Below, in pieces: positions 32,175 through 50,100 of a stretch of DNA of 64,000 nucleotides. Position 1 is the stretch's first letter; each line of letters begins with the position of its first letter. The DNA is from Tachypleus tridentatus (Eukaryota; Arthropoda; Merostomata; Xiphosura; Limulidae). The notes below the pieces were generated by a model. The model had not been told where the DNA came from and ran no database searches. It saw only the letters and a program-made list of their open reading frames with translations. The position numbers and the translations under genes are program-made. The stretch covers positions 103,525,285 through 103,589,284 of the forward strand of contig NC_134827.1 in the NCBI RefSeq assembly GCF_004210375.1, given 5' to 3'.

Positions 32175-35100
32175 AGTAATAACAACATATAATAATACTC
32201 AGAAAGGGGAACCATAGTAACAAAACAACACATAATAATACTCAGAAAGGGGAACCATAGTAACAAAACAACATCTAATAATACTCAGAAAGTAGAACCA
32301 TAGTAACAAAACAACACATAATAATACTGAGAAAGGAGAACCATAGTAACAAAACAACATATAATAATACTCAAAAAGTGGAAACATAGTAACAAAACAA
32401 CATATAATAATACTCAGAAAGGAGAACCATAGTAACAAAACAACATATAATAATACTCAGGAAGTAGAACCATAGAAACAAAACAACATATAATAATACT
32501 CAGAAAGGGGAACCATAGTAACAAAACAACATATAATAATACTCAGGAAGTAGAACCATAGAAACAAAACAACATATAATAATACTGAGAAAGGGGAACC
32601 ATAGTAACAAAACAACATATAATAATACTCAGGAAGTAGAACCATAGAAACAAAACAACATATAATAATACTGAGAAAGGGGAACCATAGTAACAAAACA
32701 ACATATAATAATACTCAAAAAGTGGAAACATAGTAACAAAACAACACATAATAATACTCAGAAAGGGGAACCATAATAACAAAACAACATATAATAATAC
32801 TCAGAAAGGGGAACCATAGAAACAAAACAACATATAATAATACTCAGAAAGGGGAACCATAGTAACAAAACAACATATAATAATACTCAGGAAGTAGAAC
32901 CATAGAAACAAAACAACATATAATAATACTCAGAAAGGGGAACCATAGAAACAAAACAACATATAATAATACTCAGGAAGTAGAACCATAGAAACAAAAC
33001 AACATATAATAATACTCAGGAAGTAGAACCATAGAAACAAAACAACATATAATAATACTCAGAAAGGGGAACCATAGTAACAAAACAACATATAATAATA
33101 CTCAGGAAGTAGAACCATAGAAACAAAACAACATATAATAATACTCAGAAAGGGGAACCATAGTAACAAAACAACATATAATAATACTCAGGAAGTAGAA
33201 CCATAGAAACAAAACAACATATAATAATACTGAGAAAGGGGAACCATAGTAACAAAACAACATATAATAATACTCAAAAAGTGGAAACATAGTAACAAAA
33301 CAACACATAATAATACTCAGAAAGGGGAACCATAGTAACAAAACAACATATAATAATACTCAGAAAGGGGAACCATAGAAACAAAACAACATATAATAAT
33401 ACTCAGAAAGGGGAACCATAGTAACAAAACAACATATAATAATACTCAGGAAGTAGAACCATAGAAACAAAACAACATATAATAATACTGAGAAAGGGGA
33501 ACCATAGAAACAAAACAACATATAATAATACTGAGAAAGGGGAACCATAGTAACAAAACAACATATAATAATACTGAGAAAGGGGAACCATAGAAACAAA
33601 ACAACATATAATAATACTGAGAAAGGGGAACCATAGTAACAAAACAACATATAATAATACTGAGAAAAGGGAACCATAGTAACAAAACAACATATAATAA
33701 TACTGAGAAAAGGGAACCATAGTAACAAAACAACATATAATAATACTCAGAAAGGGGAACCATAGTAACAAAACAACATATAATAATACTCAGGAAGTAG
33801 AACCATAGTAGCAAAACAACATATAATAATACTCAGAAAGGGGAACCATAGTAACAAAACAACACATAATAATACTCAGAAAGGGGAACCATAGTAACAA
33901 AACAACATATAATAATACTGAGAAAGGGGAACCATAGTAGCAAAACAACATATAATAATACTGAGAAAGGGGAACCATAGTAACAAAACAACATATAATA
34001 ATACTCAGGAAGTAGAACCATAGAAACAAAACAACATATAATAATACTGAGAAAGGGGAACCATAGTAACAAAACAACATATAATAATACTCAAAAAGTG
34101 GAAACATAGTAACAAAACAACACATAATAATACTCAGAAAGGGGAACCATAGTAACAAAACAACATATAATAATACTCAGAAAGGGGAACCATAGAAACA
34201 AAACAACATATAATAATACTCAGAAAGGGGAACCATAGTAACAAAACAACATATAATAATACTGAGAAAGGGGAACCATAGTAACAAAACAACATATAAT
34301 AATACTGAGAAAGGGGAACCATAGTAACAAAACAACATATAATAATACTCAGAAAGTGGAACCATAGTAACAAAACAACATATAATAATACTCAGAAAGG
34401 GGAACCATAGTAACAAAACAGCATATAATAATACTCAGAAAGTGGAACCATAGTAACAAAACAACATATAATAATACTCAGAAAGGGGAACCATAGTAAC
34501 AAAACAACATATAATAATACTCAGGAAGTAGAACCATAGTAGCAAAACAACATATAATAATACTCAGGAAGTAGAACCATAGAAACAAAACAACATATAA
34601 TAATACTTAGAAAGGGGAACCATAGAAACAAAACAACATATAATAATACTGAGAAAGGGGAACCATAGTAACAAAACAACATATAATAATACTGAGAAAG
34701 GGGAACCATAGAAACAAAACAACATATAATAATACTGAGAAAGGGGAACCATAGTAACAAAACAACATATAATAATACTGAGAAAAGGGAACCATAGTAA
34801 CAAAACAACATATAATAATACTCAGAAAGGGGAACCATAGTAACAAAACAACATATAATAATACTCAGGAAGTAGAACCATAGTAGCAAAACAACATATA
34901 ATAATACTCAGAAAGGGGAACCATAGTAACAAAACAACACATAATAATACTCAGAAAGGGGAACCATAGTAACAAAACAACATATAATAATACTGAGAAA
35001 GGGGAACCATAGTAGCAAAACAACATATAATAATACTGAGAAAGGGGAACCATAGTAACAAAACAGCATATAATAATACTCAGAAAGTGGAACCATAGTA

Positions 35101-38100
35101 ACAAAACAACATATAATAATACTCAGAAAGTGGAACCATAGTAACAAAACAACATATAATAATACTCAGAAAGGGGAACCATAGTAACAAAACAACATAT
35201 AATAATACTCAGAAAGCGGAACCATAGTAATAAAACAACATATAATAATACTGAGAAAGGGGAACCATAGTAACAAAATAACATATAATAATACTCAGAA
35301 AGCGAAAACATAGTAACAAAACAACATATAATAATACTCAGAAAGGGGAACCATAGAAACAAAACAACATATAATAATACTCAGAAAGGGGAAACATAGT
35401 AACAAAACAACATATAATAATACTCAGAAAGGGGAACCATAGTAACAAAACAACACATAATAACACTCAGAAAGCGGAACCATAGTAACAAAACAACATA
35501 TAATAATACTCAAAAAGTGGAAACATAGTAACAAAACAACATATAATAATACTCAGAAAGGGGAACCATAGAAACAAAACAACATATAATAATACTCAGA
35601 AAGGGGACCATAGTAACAAAACAACATATAATAATACTCAGAAAGGGGAACCATAGTAACAAAACAACATATAATAATACTCAGGAAGTAGAACCATAGT
35701 AGCAAAACAACATATAATAATACTCAGAAAGGGTAACCATAGTAACAAAACAACACATAATAATACTCAGAAAGGGGAACCATAGTAACAAAACAACATA
35801 TAATAATACTGAGAAAGGGGAACCATAGTAGCAAAACAACATATAATAATACTGAGAAAGGGGAACCATAGTAACAAAACAGCATATAATAATACTCAGA
35901 AAGTGGAACCATAGTAACAAAACAACATATAATAATACTCAGAAAGGGGAACCATAGTAACAAAACAACATATAATAATACTCAGAAAGCGGAACCATAG
36001 TAATAAAACAACATATAATAATACTCAGAAAGGGGAACCATAGTAACAAAACAACATATAATAATACTCAGGAAGTAGAACCATAGTAGCAAAACAACAT
36101 ATAATAATACTCAGAAAGGGGAACCATAGTAACAAAACAACATATAATAATACTCAGAAAGGGGAACCATAGTAACAAAACAACATATAATAATACTCAG
36201 AAAGCGGAACCATAGTAACAAAACGACATATAATAATACTGAGAAAAGGGAACCATAGTAACAAAACAACATATAATAATAGTCAGAAAGGGGAACGATA
36301 GTAACAAAACAACATATAATAATACTCAGGAAGTAGAACCATAGTAGCAAAACAACATATAATAATACTGAGAAAGGGGAAACATAGTAACAAAACAACA
36401 TATAATAATACTCAGAAAGGGGAACCATAGTAACAAAACAACACATAATAATACTCAGAAAGGGGAACCATAGTAACAAAACAACATATAATAATACTGA
36501 GAAAGGGGAACCATAGTAGCAAAACAACATATAATAATACTGAGAAAGGGGAACCATAGTAACAAAACAGCATATAATAATACTCAGAAAGTGGAACCAT
36601 AGTAACAAAACAACATATAATAATACTCATAAAGCGGAACCATAGTAACAAAACAACATATAATAATACTCAGAAAGCGGAACCATAGTAATAAAACAAC
36701 ATATAATAATACTGAGAAAGGGGATCCATAGTAACAAAATAACATATAATAATACTCAGAAAGCGAAAACATAGTAACAAAACAACATATAATAATACTC
36801 AGAAAGGGGAACCATAGAAACAAAACAACATATAATAATACTCAGAAAGGTGAAACATAGTAACAAAACAACATATAATAATACTCAGAAAGGGGAACCA
36901 TAGTAACAAAACAACACATAATAATACTCAGAAAGCGGAACCATAGTAACAAAACAACATATAATAATACTGAGAAAAGGGAACCATAGTAACAAAACAA
37001 CATATAATAATAGTCAGAAAGGGGAACGATAGTAACAAAACAACATATAATAATACTCAGGAAGTAGAACCATAGTAACAAAACAACATATAATAATACT
37101 GAGAAAGGGGAAACATAGTAACAAAACAACATATAATAATACTCAGAAAGGGGAACCATAGTAACAAAACAACACATAATAATACTCAGAAAGGGGAACC
37201 ATAGTAACAAAACAACATATAATAATACTGAGAAAGGGGAACCATAGTAACAAAACAACATATAATAATACTGAGAAAGGGGAACCATAGTAACAAAACA
37301 GCATATAATAATACTCAGAAAGTGGAACCATAGTAACAAAACAACATATAATAATACTCATAAAGCGGAACCATAGTAACAAAACAACATATAATAATAC
37401 TCAGAAAGCGGAACCATAGTAATAAAACAACATATAATAATACTGAGAAAGGGGAACCATAGTAACAAAATAACATATAATAATACTCAGAAAGCGAAAA
37501 CATAGTAACAAAACAACATATAATAATACTCAGAAAGGGGAACCATAGAAACAAAACAACATATAATAATACTCAGAAAGGTGAAACATAGTAACAAAAC
37601 AACATATAATAATACTCAGAAAGGGGAACCATAGTAACAAAACAACACATAATAATACTCAGAAAGCGGAACCATAGTAACAAAACAACATATAATAATA
37701 CTCAAAAAGTGGAAACATAGTAACAAAACAACATATAATAATACTCAGAAAGGGGAACCATAGAAACAAAACATCATTTAATAATACTCAGAAAGGGGAC
37801 CATAGTAACAAAACAACATATAATAATACTCAGGAAGTAGAACCATAGTAGCAAAACAACATATAATAATACTCAGAAAGGGGAACCATAGTAACAAAAC
37901 AACATATAATAATACTGAGAAAGGGGAACCATAGTAACAAAACAACATATAATAATACTCAGAAAGGGGAACCATAGTAACAAAACAACATATAATAATA
38001 CTCAGAAAGCGGAACCATAGTAACAAAACAACATATAATAATACTCAGAAAGGGGAACCATAGTAACAAAACAACACATAATAATACTCAGAAAGGGGAA

Positions 38101-41100
38101 CCATAGTAACAAAACAACATATAATAATACTCAGAAAGGGGGAACCATAGTAACAAAACAACATATAATAATACTGAGAAAGGGGAACCATAGTAACAAA
38201 ACAGCATATAATAATACTCAGAAAGGGGAACCATAGTAACAAAACAACATATAATAATACTCAGAAAGCGGAACCATAGTAATAAAACAACACATAATAA
38301 TACTCAGAAAGGGGAACCATAGTAACAAAACAGCATATAATAATACTCAGAAAGCGGAACCATAGTAATAAAACAACACATAATAATACTCAGGAAGTAG
38401 AACCATAGTAACAAAACAACACATAATAATACTCAGAAAGGGGAACCATAGTAACAAAACAACATATAATAATACTCAGAAAGGGGAACCATAGTAACAA
38501 AACAGCATATAATAATACTCAGAAAGCGGAACCATAGTAATAAAACAACATATAATAATACTGAGAAAGGGGAACCATAGTAACAAAATAACATATAATA
38601 ATACTCAGAAAGCGAAAACATAGTAACAAAACAACATATAATAATACTCAGAAAGCGGAACCATAGTAACAAAACAACATATAATAATACTCAGAAAGGG
38701 GAACCATAGTAACAAAACAACATATAATAATACTCAGAAAGGGGAACCATAGTAACAAAACAACATATAATAATACTCAGAAAGCGGAACCATAGTAACA
38801 AAACAACATATAATAATACTCAGAAAGGGGAACCATAGAAACAAAACAACATATAATAATACTCAGAAAGGGGAACCATAGTAACAAAACAACATATAAT
38901 AATACTCAGAAAGTAGAACCATAGTAACAAAACAACACATAATAATACTCAGAAAGTAGAACCATAGAAACAAAACAACATATAATAATACTCAGAAAGG
39001 GGAACCATAGTAACAAAACAACATATAATAATACTCAGGAAGTAGAACCATAGAAACAAAACAACATATAATAATACTGAGAAAGGGGAACCATAGTAAC
39101 AAAACAACATATAATAATACTCAGGAAGTAGAACCATAGAAACAAAACAACATATAATAATACTGAGAAAGGGGAACCATAGTAACAAAACAACATATAA
39201 TAATACTCAAAAAGTGGAAACATAGTAACAAAACAACACATAATAATACTCAGAAAGGGGAACCATAATAACAAAACAACATATAATAATACTCAGAAAG
39301 GGGAACCATAGAAACAAAACAACATATAATAATACTCAGAAAGGGGAACCATAGTAACAAAACAACATATAATAATACTCAGGAAGTAGAACCATAGAAA
39401 CAAAACAACATATAATAATACTGAGAAAGGGGAACCATAGTAACAAAACAACATATAATAATACTCAAAAAAGTGGAAACATAGTAACAAAACAACACAT
39501 AATAATACTCAGAAAGGGGAACCATAGTAACAAAACAACATATAATAATACTCAGAAAGGGGAACCATAGAAACAAAACAACATATAATAATACTCAGAA
39601 AGGGGAACCATAGTAACAAAACAACATATAATAATACTCAGGAAGTAGAACCATAGAAACAAAACAACATATAATAATACTGAGAAAGGGGAACCATAGA
39701 AACAAAACAACATATAATAATACTGAGAAAGGGGAACCATAGTAACAAAACAACATATAATAATACTGAGAAAGGGGAACCATAGAAACAAAACAACATA
39801 TAATAATACTGAGAAAGGGGAACCATAGTAACAAAACAACATATAATAATACTGAGAAAAGGGAACCATAGTAACAAAACAACATATAATAATACTGAGA
39901 AAAGGGAACCATAGTAACAAAACAACATATAATAATACTCAGAAAGGGGAACCATAGTAACAAAACAACATATAATAATACTCAGGAAGTAGAACCATAG
40001 TAACAAAACAACATATAATAATACTCAGAAAGGGGAACCATAGTAACAAAACAACACATAATAATACTCAGAAAGGGGAACCATAGTAACAAAACAACAT
40101 ATAATAATACTCAGAAAGGGGAACCATAGAAACAAAACAACATATAATAATACTCAGAAAGGGGAACCATAGTAACAAAACAACATATAATAATACTGAG
40201 AAAGGGGAACCATAGTAGCAAAACAACATATAATAATACTGAGAAAGGGGAACCATAGTAACAAAACAACACATAATAATACTCAGAAAGGGGAACCATA
40301 GTAACAAAACAACATATAATAATACTGAGAAAGGGGAACCATAGTAACAAAACAACATATAATAATACTGAGAAAGGGGAACCATAGTAACAAAACAGCA
40401 TATAATAATACTCAGAAAGTGGAACCATAGTAACAAAACAACATATAATAATACTCAGAAAGGGGAACCATAGTAACAAAACAACATATAATAATACTCA
40501 GAAAGCGGAACCATAGTAATAAAACAACATATAATAATACTCAGAAAGGGGAACCATAGTAACAAAACAACATATAATAATACTCAGGAAGTAGAACCAT
40601 AGTAGCAAAACAACATATAATAATACTCAGAAAGGGGAACCATAGTAACAAAACAACATATAATAATACTCAGAAAGGGGAACCATAGTAACAAAACAAC
40701 ATATAATAATACTCAGAAAGCGGAACCATAGTAACAAAACGACATATAATAATACTGAGAAAAGGGAACCATAGTAACAAAACAACATATAATAATAGTC
40801 AGAAAGGGGAACGATAGTAACAAAACAACATATAATAATACTCAGGAAGTAGAACCATAGTAGCAAAACAACATATAATAATACTGAGAAAGGGGAAACA
40901 TAGTAACAAAACAACATATAATAATACTCAGAAAGGGGAACCATAGTAACAAAACAACACATAATAATACTCAGAAAGGGGAACCATAGTAACAAAACAA
41001 CATATAATAATACTGAGAAAGGGGAACCATAGTAACAAAACAACATATAATAATACTGAGAAAGGGAACCATAGTAACAAAACAACATATAATAATACTC

Positions 41101-44100
41101 AGAAAGTGGAACCATAGTAACAAAACAACATATAATAATACTCATAAAGCGGAACCATAGTAACAAAACAACATATAATAATACTCAGAAAGCGGAACCA
41201 TAGTAATAAAACAACATATAATAATACTGAGAAAGGGGAACCATAGTAACAAAATAACATATAATAATACTCAGAAAGCGAAAACATAGTAACAAAACAA
41301 CATATAATAATACTCAGAAAGGGGAACCATAGAAACAAAACAACATATAATAATACTCAGAAAGGTGAAACATAGTAACAAAACAACATATAATAATACT
41401 CAGAAAGGGGAACCATAGTAACAAAACAACACATAATAATACTCAGAAAGCGGAACCATAGTAACAAAACAACATATAATAATACTCAGAAAGGGGAACC
41501 ATAGTAACAAAACAACATATAATAATACTCAGAAAGGGGAACCATAGTAACAAAACAACATATAATAATACTCAGAAAGCAGAACCATAGTAACAAAACG
41601 ACATATAATAATACTGAGAAAAGGGAACCATAGTAACAAAACAACATATAATAATAGTCAGAAAGGGGAACGATAGTAACAAAACAACATATAATAATAC
41701 TCAGGAAGTAGAACCATAGTAGCAAAACAACATATAATAATACTGAGAAAGGGGAAACATAGTAACAAAACAACATATAATAATACTCAGAAAGGGGAAC
41801 CATAGTAACAAAACAACACATAATAATACTCAGAAAGGGGAACCATAGTAACAAAACAACATATAATAATACTGAGAAAGGGGAACCATAGTAGCAAAAC
41901 AACATATAATAATACTGAGAAAGGGGAACCATAGTAACAAAACAACATATAATAATACTCAGAAAGTGGAACCATAGTAACAAAACAACATATAATAATA
42001 CTCATAAAGGGAACCATAGTAACAAAACAACATATAATAATACTCAGAAAGCGGAACCATAGTAATAAAACAACATATAATAATACTGAGAAAGGGGAAC
42101 CATAGAAACAAAACAACATATAATAATACTCAGAAAGGTGAAACATAGTAACAAAACAACATATAATAATACTCAGAAAGGGGAACCATAGTAACAAAAC
42201 AACACATAATAATACTCAGAAAGCGGAACCATAGTAACAAAACAACATATAATAATACTCAAAAAGTGGAAACATAGTAACAAAACAACATATAATAATA
42301 CTCAGAAAGGGGAACCATAGAAACAAAACATCATTTAATAATACTCAGAAAGGGGACCATAGTAACAAAACAACATATAATAATACTCAGGAAGTAGAAC
42401 CATAGTAGCAAAACAACATATAATAATACTCAGAAAGGGGAACCATAGTAACAAAACAACATATAATAATACTGAGAAAGGGGAACCATAGTAACAAAAC
42501 AACATATAATAATACTCAGAAAGGGGAACCATAGTAACAAAACAACATATAATAATACTCAGAAAGCGGAACCATAGTAACAAAACAACATATAATAATA
42601 CTCAGAAAGGGGAACCATAGTAACAAAACAACACATAATAATACTCAGAAAGGGGAACCATAGTAACAAAACAACATATAATAATACTCAGAAAGGGGAA
42701 CCATAGTAACAAAACAACATATAATAATACTGAGAAAGGGGAACCATAGTAACAAAACAGCATATAATAATACTCAGAAAGGGGAACCATAGTAACAAAA
42801 CAACATATAATAATACTCAGAAAGCGGAACCATAGTAATAAAACAACACATAATAATACTCAGAAAGGGGAACCATAGTAACAAAACAACATATAATAAT
42901 ACTCAGAAAGCGGAACCATAGTAATAAAACAACACATAATAATACTCAGGAAGTAGAACCATAGTAACAAAACAACACATAATAATACTCAGAAAGGGGA
43001 ACCATAGTAACAAAACAACATATAATAATACTCAGAAAGGGGAACCATAGTAACAAAACAGCATATAATAATACTCAGAAAGCGGAACCATAGTAATAAA
43101 ACAACATATAATAATACTGAGAAAGGGGAACCATAGTAACAAAATAACATATAATAATACTCAGAAAGCGAAAACATAGTAACAAAACAACATATAATAA
43201 TACTCAGAAAGCGGAACCATAGTAACAAAACAACATATAATAATACTCAGAAAGGGGAACCATAGTAACAAAACAACATATAATAATACTCAGAAAGGGG
43301 AACCATAGTAACAAAACAACATATAATAATACTCAGAAAGCGGAACCATAGTAACAAAACAACATATAATAATACTCAGAAAGGGGAACCATAGAAACAA
43401 AACAACATATAATAATACTCAGAAAGGGGAACCATAGTAACAAAACAACATATAATAATACTCAGAAAGTAGAACCATAGTAACAAAACAACACATAATA
43501 ATACTCAGAAAGTAGAACCATAGAAACAAAACAACATATAATAATACTCAGAAAGGGGAACCATAGTAACAAAACAACATATAATAATACTCAGGAAGTA
43601 GAACCATAGAAACAAAACAACATATAATAATACTGAGAAAGGGGAACCATAGTAACAAAACAACATATAATAATACTCAGGAAGTAGAACCATAGAAACA
43701 AAACAACATATAATAATACTGAGAAAGGGGAACCATAGTAACAAAACAACATATAATAATACTCAAAAAAGTGGAAACATAGTAACAAAACAAACACATA
43801 ATAATACTCAGAAAGGGGAACCATAATAACAAAACAACATATAATAATACTCAGAAAGGGGAACCATAGAAACAAAACAACATATAATAATACTCAGAAA
43901 GGGGAACCATAGTAACAAAACAACATATAATAATACTCAGGAAGTAGAACCATAGAAACAAAACAACATATAATAATACTGAGAAAGGGGAACCATAGTA
44001 ACAAAACAACATATAATAATACTCAAAAAGTGGAAACATAGTAACAAAACAACACATAATAATACTCAGAAAGGGGAACCATAGTAACAAAACAACATAT

Positions 44101-47100
44101 AATAATACTCAGAAAGGGGAACCATAGAAACAAAACAACATATAATAATACTCAGAAAGGGGAACCATAGTAACAAAACAACATATAATAATACTCAGGA
44201 AGTAGAACCATAGAAACAAAACAACATATAATAATACTGAGAAAGGGGAACCATAGAAACAAAACAACATATAATAATACTGAGAAAGGGGAACCATAGT
44301 AACAAAACAACATATAATAATACTGAGAAAGGGGAACCATAGAAACAAAACAACATATAATAATACTGAGAAAGGGGAACCATAGTAACAAAACAACATA
44401 TAATAATACTGAGAAAAGGGAACCATAGTAACAAAACAACATATAATAATACTGAGAAAAGGGAACCATAGTAACAAAACAACATATAATAATACTCAGA
44501 AAGGGGAACCATAGTAACAAAACAACATATAATAATACTCAGGAAGTAGAACCATAGTAACAAAACAACATATAATAATACTCAGAAAGGGGAACCATAG
44601 TAACAAAACAACACATAATAATACTCAGAAAGGGGAACCATAGTAACAAAACAACATATAATAATACTGAGAAAGGGGAACCATAGTAACAAAACAACAT
44701 ATAATAATACTGAGAAAGGGGAACCATAGTAACAAAACAACATATAATAATACTCAGGAAGTAGAACCATAGAAACAAAACAACATATAATAATACTGAG
44801 AAAGGGGAACCATAGTAACAAAACAACATATAATAATACTCAAAAGTGGAAACATAGTAACAAAACAACACATAATAATACTCAGAAAGGGGAACCATAG
44901 TAACAAAACAACATATAATAATACTCAGAAAGGGGAACCATAGAAACAAAACAACATATAATAATACTCAGAAAGGGGAACCATAGTAACAAAACAACAT
45001 ATAATAATACTGAGAAAGGGGAACCATAGTAACAAAACAACATATAATAATACTGAGAAAGGGGAACCATAGTAACAAAACAACATATAATAATACTCAG
45101 AAAGTGGAACCATAGTAACAAAACAACATATAATAATACTCAGAAAGGGGAACCATAGTAACAAAACAACATATAATAATACTCAGAAAGTGGAACCATA
45201 GTAACAAAACAACATATAATAATACTCAGAAAGGGGAACCATAGTAACAAAACAACATATAATAATACTCAGAAAGCGGAACCATAGTAACAAAACAACA
45301 TATAATAATACTGAGAAAGGGGAACCATAGTAACAAAACAGCATATAATAATACTCAGAAAGTGGAACCATAGTAACAAAACAACATATAATAATACTGA
45401 GAAAGGGGAACCATAGAAACAAAACAACATATAATAATACTGAGAAAGGGGAACCATAGTAACAAAACAACATATAATAATACTGAGAAAAGGGAACCAT
45501 AGTAACAAAACAACATATAATAATACTGAGAAAAGGGAACCATAGTAACAAAACAACATATAATAATACTCAGAAAGGGGAACCATAGTAACAAAACAAC
45601 ATATAATAATACTCAGGAAGTAGAACCATAGTAACAAAACAACATATAATAATACTCAGGAAGTAGAACCATAGAAACAAAACAACATATAATAATACTT
45701 AGAAAGGGGAACCATAGAAACAAAACAACATATAATAATACTGAGAAAGGGGAACCATAGTAACAAAACAACATATAATAATACTGAGAAAGGGGAACCA
45801 TAGAAACAAAACAACATATAATAATACTGAGAAAGGGGAACCATAGTAACAAAACAACATATAATAATACTGAGAAAAGGGAACCATAGTAACAAAACAA
45901 CATATAATAATACTCAGAAAGGGGAACCATAGTAACAAAACAACATATAATAATACTCAGGAAGTAGAACCATAGTAGCAAAACAACATATAATAATACT
46001 CAGAAAGGGGAACCATAGTAACAAAACAACATATAATAATACTCAGAAAGGGGAACCATAGTAACAAAACAACATATAATAATACTGAGAAAGGGGAACC
46101 ATAGTAACAAAACAACATATAATAATACTGAGAAAGGGGAACCATAGTAACAAAACAACATATAATAATACTCAGAAAGTGGAACCATAGTAACAAAACA
46201 ACATATAATAATACTCAGAAAGTGGAACCATAGTAACAAAACAACATATAATAATACTCAGAAAGGGGAACCATAGTAACAAAACAACATATAATAATAC
46301 TCAGAAAGCGGAACCATAGTAATAAAACAACATATAATAATACTGAGAAAGGGGAACCATAGTAACAAAATAACATATAATAATACTCAGAAAGCGAAAA
46401 CATAGTAACAAAACAACATATAATAATACTCAGAAAGGGGAACCATAGAAACAAAACAACATATAATAATACTCAGAAAGGGGAAACATAGTAACAAAAC
46501 AACATATAATAATACTCAGAAAGGGGAACCATAGTAACAAAACAACACATAATAACACTCAGAAAGCGGAACCATAGTAACAAAACAACATATAATAATA
46601 CTCAAAAAGTGGAAACATAGTAACAAAACAACATATAATAATACTCAGAAAGGGGAACCATAGAAACAAAACAACATATAATAATACTCAGAAAGGGGAC
46701 CATAGTAACAAAACAACATATAATAATACTCAGAAAGGGGAACCATAGTAACAAAACAACATATAATAATACTCAGGAAGTAGAACCATAGTAACAAAAC
46801 AACATATAATAATACTCAGAAAGGGGAACCATAGTAACAAAACAACACATAATAATACTCAGAAAGGGGAACCATAGTAACAAAACAACATATAATAATA
46901 CTGAGAAAGGGGAACCATAGTAGCAAAACAACATATAATAATACTGAGAAAGGGGAACCATAGTAACAAAACAACATATAATAATACTCAGAAAGTGGAA
47001 CCATAGTAACAAAACAACATATAATAATACTCAGAAAGGGGAACCATAGTAACAAAACAACATATAATAATACTCAGAAAGCGGAACCATAGTAATAAAA

Positions 47101-50100
47101 CAACATATAATAATACTCAGAAAGGGGAACCATAGTAACAAAACAACATATAATAATACTCAGGAAGTAGAACCATAGTAGCAAAACAACATATAATAAT
47201 ACTCAGAAAGGGGAACCATAGTAACAAAACAACATATAATAATACTCAGAAAGGGGAACCATAGTAACAAAACAACATATAATAATACTCAGAAAGCGGA
47301 ACCATAGTAACAAAACAACATATAATAATACTGAGAAAAGGGAACCATAGTAACAAAACAACATATAATAATAGTCAGAAAGGGGAACCATAGTAACAAA
47401 ACAACATATAATAATACTCAGGAAGTAGAACCATAGTAACAAAACAACATATAATAATACTGAGAAAGGGGAAACATAGTAACAAAACAACATATAATAA
47501 TACTCAGAAAGGGGAACCATAGTAACAAAACAACACATAATAATACTCAGAAAGGGGAACCATAGTAACAAAACAACATATAATAATACTGAGAAAGGGG
47601 AACCATAGTAGCAAAACAACATATAATAATACTGAGAAAGGGGAACCATAGTAACAAAACAGCATATAATAATACTCAGAAAGTGGAACCATAGTAACAA
47701 AACAACATATAATAATACTCATAAAGCGGAACCATAGTAACAAAACAACATATAATAAAACTCAGAAAGCGGAACCATAGTAATAAAACAACATATAATA
47801 ATACTGAGAAAGGGGAACCATAGTAACAAAATAACATATAATAATACTCAGAAAGCGAAAACATAGTAACAAAACAACATATAATAATACTCAGAAAGGG
47901 GAACCATAGAAACAAAACAACATATAATAATACTCAGAAAGGTGAAACATAGTAACAAAACAACATATAATAATACTCAGAAAGGGGAACCATAGTAACA
48001 AAACAACACATAATAATACTCAGAAAGCGGAACCATAGTAACAAAACAACATATAATAATACTCAGAAAGGGGAACCATAGTAACAAAACAACATATAAT
48101 AATACTCAGAAAGGGGAACCATAGTAACAAAACAACATATAATAATACTCAGAAAGCGGAACCATAGTAACAAAACGACATATAATAATACTGAGAAAAG
48201 GGAACCATAGTAACAAAACAACATATAATAATAGTCAGAAAGGGGAACGATAGTAACAAAACAACATATAATAATACTCAGGAAGTAGAACCATAGTAAA
48301 AAAACAACATATAATAATACTGAGAAAGGGGAAACATAGTAACAAAACAACATATAATAATACTCAGAAAGGGGAACCATAGTAACAAAACAACACATAA
48401 TAATACTCAGAAAGGGGAACCCTAGTAACAAAACAACATATAATAATACTGAGAAAGGGGAACCATAGTAGCAAAACAACATATAATAATACTGAGAAAG
48501 GGGAACCATAGTAACAAAACAGCATATAATAATACTCAGAAAGTGGAACCATAGTAACAAAACAACATATAATAATACTCATAAAGCGGAACCATAGTAA
48601 CAAAACAACATATAATAATACTCAGAAAGCGGAACCATAGTAATAAAACAACATATAATAATACTGAGAAAGGGGAACCATAGTAACAAAATAACATATA
48701 ATAATACTCAGAAAGCGAAAACATAGTAACAAAACAACATATAATAATACTCAGAAAGGGGAACCATAGAAACAAAACAACATATAATAATACTCAGAAA
48801 GGTGAAACATAGTAACAAAACAACATATAATAATACTCAGAAAGGGGAACCATAGTAACAAAACAACACATAATAATACTCAGAAAGCGGAACCATAGTA
48901 ACAAAACAACATATAATAATACTCAAAAAGTGGAAACATAGTAACAAAACAACATATAATAATACTCAGAAAGGGGAACCATAGAAACAAAACAACATTT
49001 AATAATACTCAGAAAGGGGACCATAGTAACAAAACAACATATAATAATACTCAGGAAGTAGAACCATAGTAGCAAAACAACATATAATAATACTCAGAAA
49101 GGGGAACCATAGTAACAAAACAACATATAATAATACTGAGAAAGGGGAACCATAGTAACAAAACAGCATATAATAATACTCAGAAAGGGGAACCATAGTA
49201 ACAAAACAACATATAATAATACTCAGAAAGCGGAACCATAGTAACAAAACAACATATAATAATACTCAGAAAGGGGAACCATAGTAACAAAACAACACAT
49301 AATAATACTCAGAAAGGGGAACCATAGTAACAAAACAACATATAATAATACTCAGAAAGGGGGAACCATAGTAACAAAACAACATATAATAATACTGAGA
49401 AAGGGGAACCATAGTAACAAAACAACATATAATAATACTCAGAAAGGGGAACCATAGTAACAAAACAACATATAATAATACTCAGAAAGCGGAACCATAG
49501 TAATAAAACAACACATAATAATACTCAGAAAGGGGAACCATAGTAACAAAACAGCATATAATAATACTCAGAAAGCGGAACCATAGTAATAAAACAACAC
49601 ATAATAATACTCAGGAAGTAGAACCATAGTAACAAAACAACACATAATAATACTCAGAAAGGGGAACCATAGTAACAAAACAACATATAATAATACTCAG
49701 AAAGGGGAACCATAGTAACAAAACAGCATATAATAATACTCAGAAAGCGGAACCATAGTAATAAAACAACATATAATAATACTGAGAAAGGGGAACCATA
49801 GTAACAAAATAACATATAATAATACTCAGAAAGCGAAAACATAGTAACAAAACAACATATAATAATACTCAGAAAGCGGAACCATAGTAACAAAACAACA
49901 TATAATAATACTCAGAAAGGGGAACCATAGTAACAAAACAACATATAATAATACTCAGAAAGGGGAACCATAGTAACAAAACAACATATAATAATACTCA
50001 GAAAGCGGAACCATAGTAACAAAACAACATATAATAATACTCAGAAAGGGGAACCATAGAAACAAAACAACATATAATAATACTCAGAAAGGGGAACCAT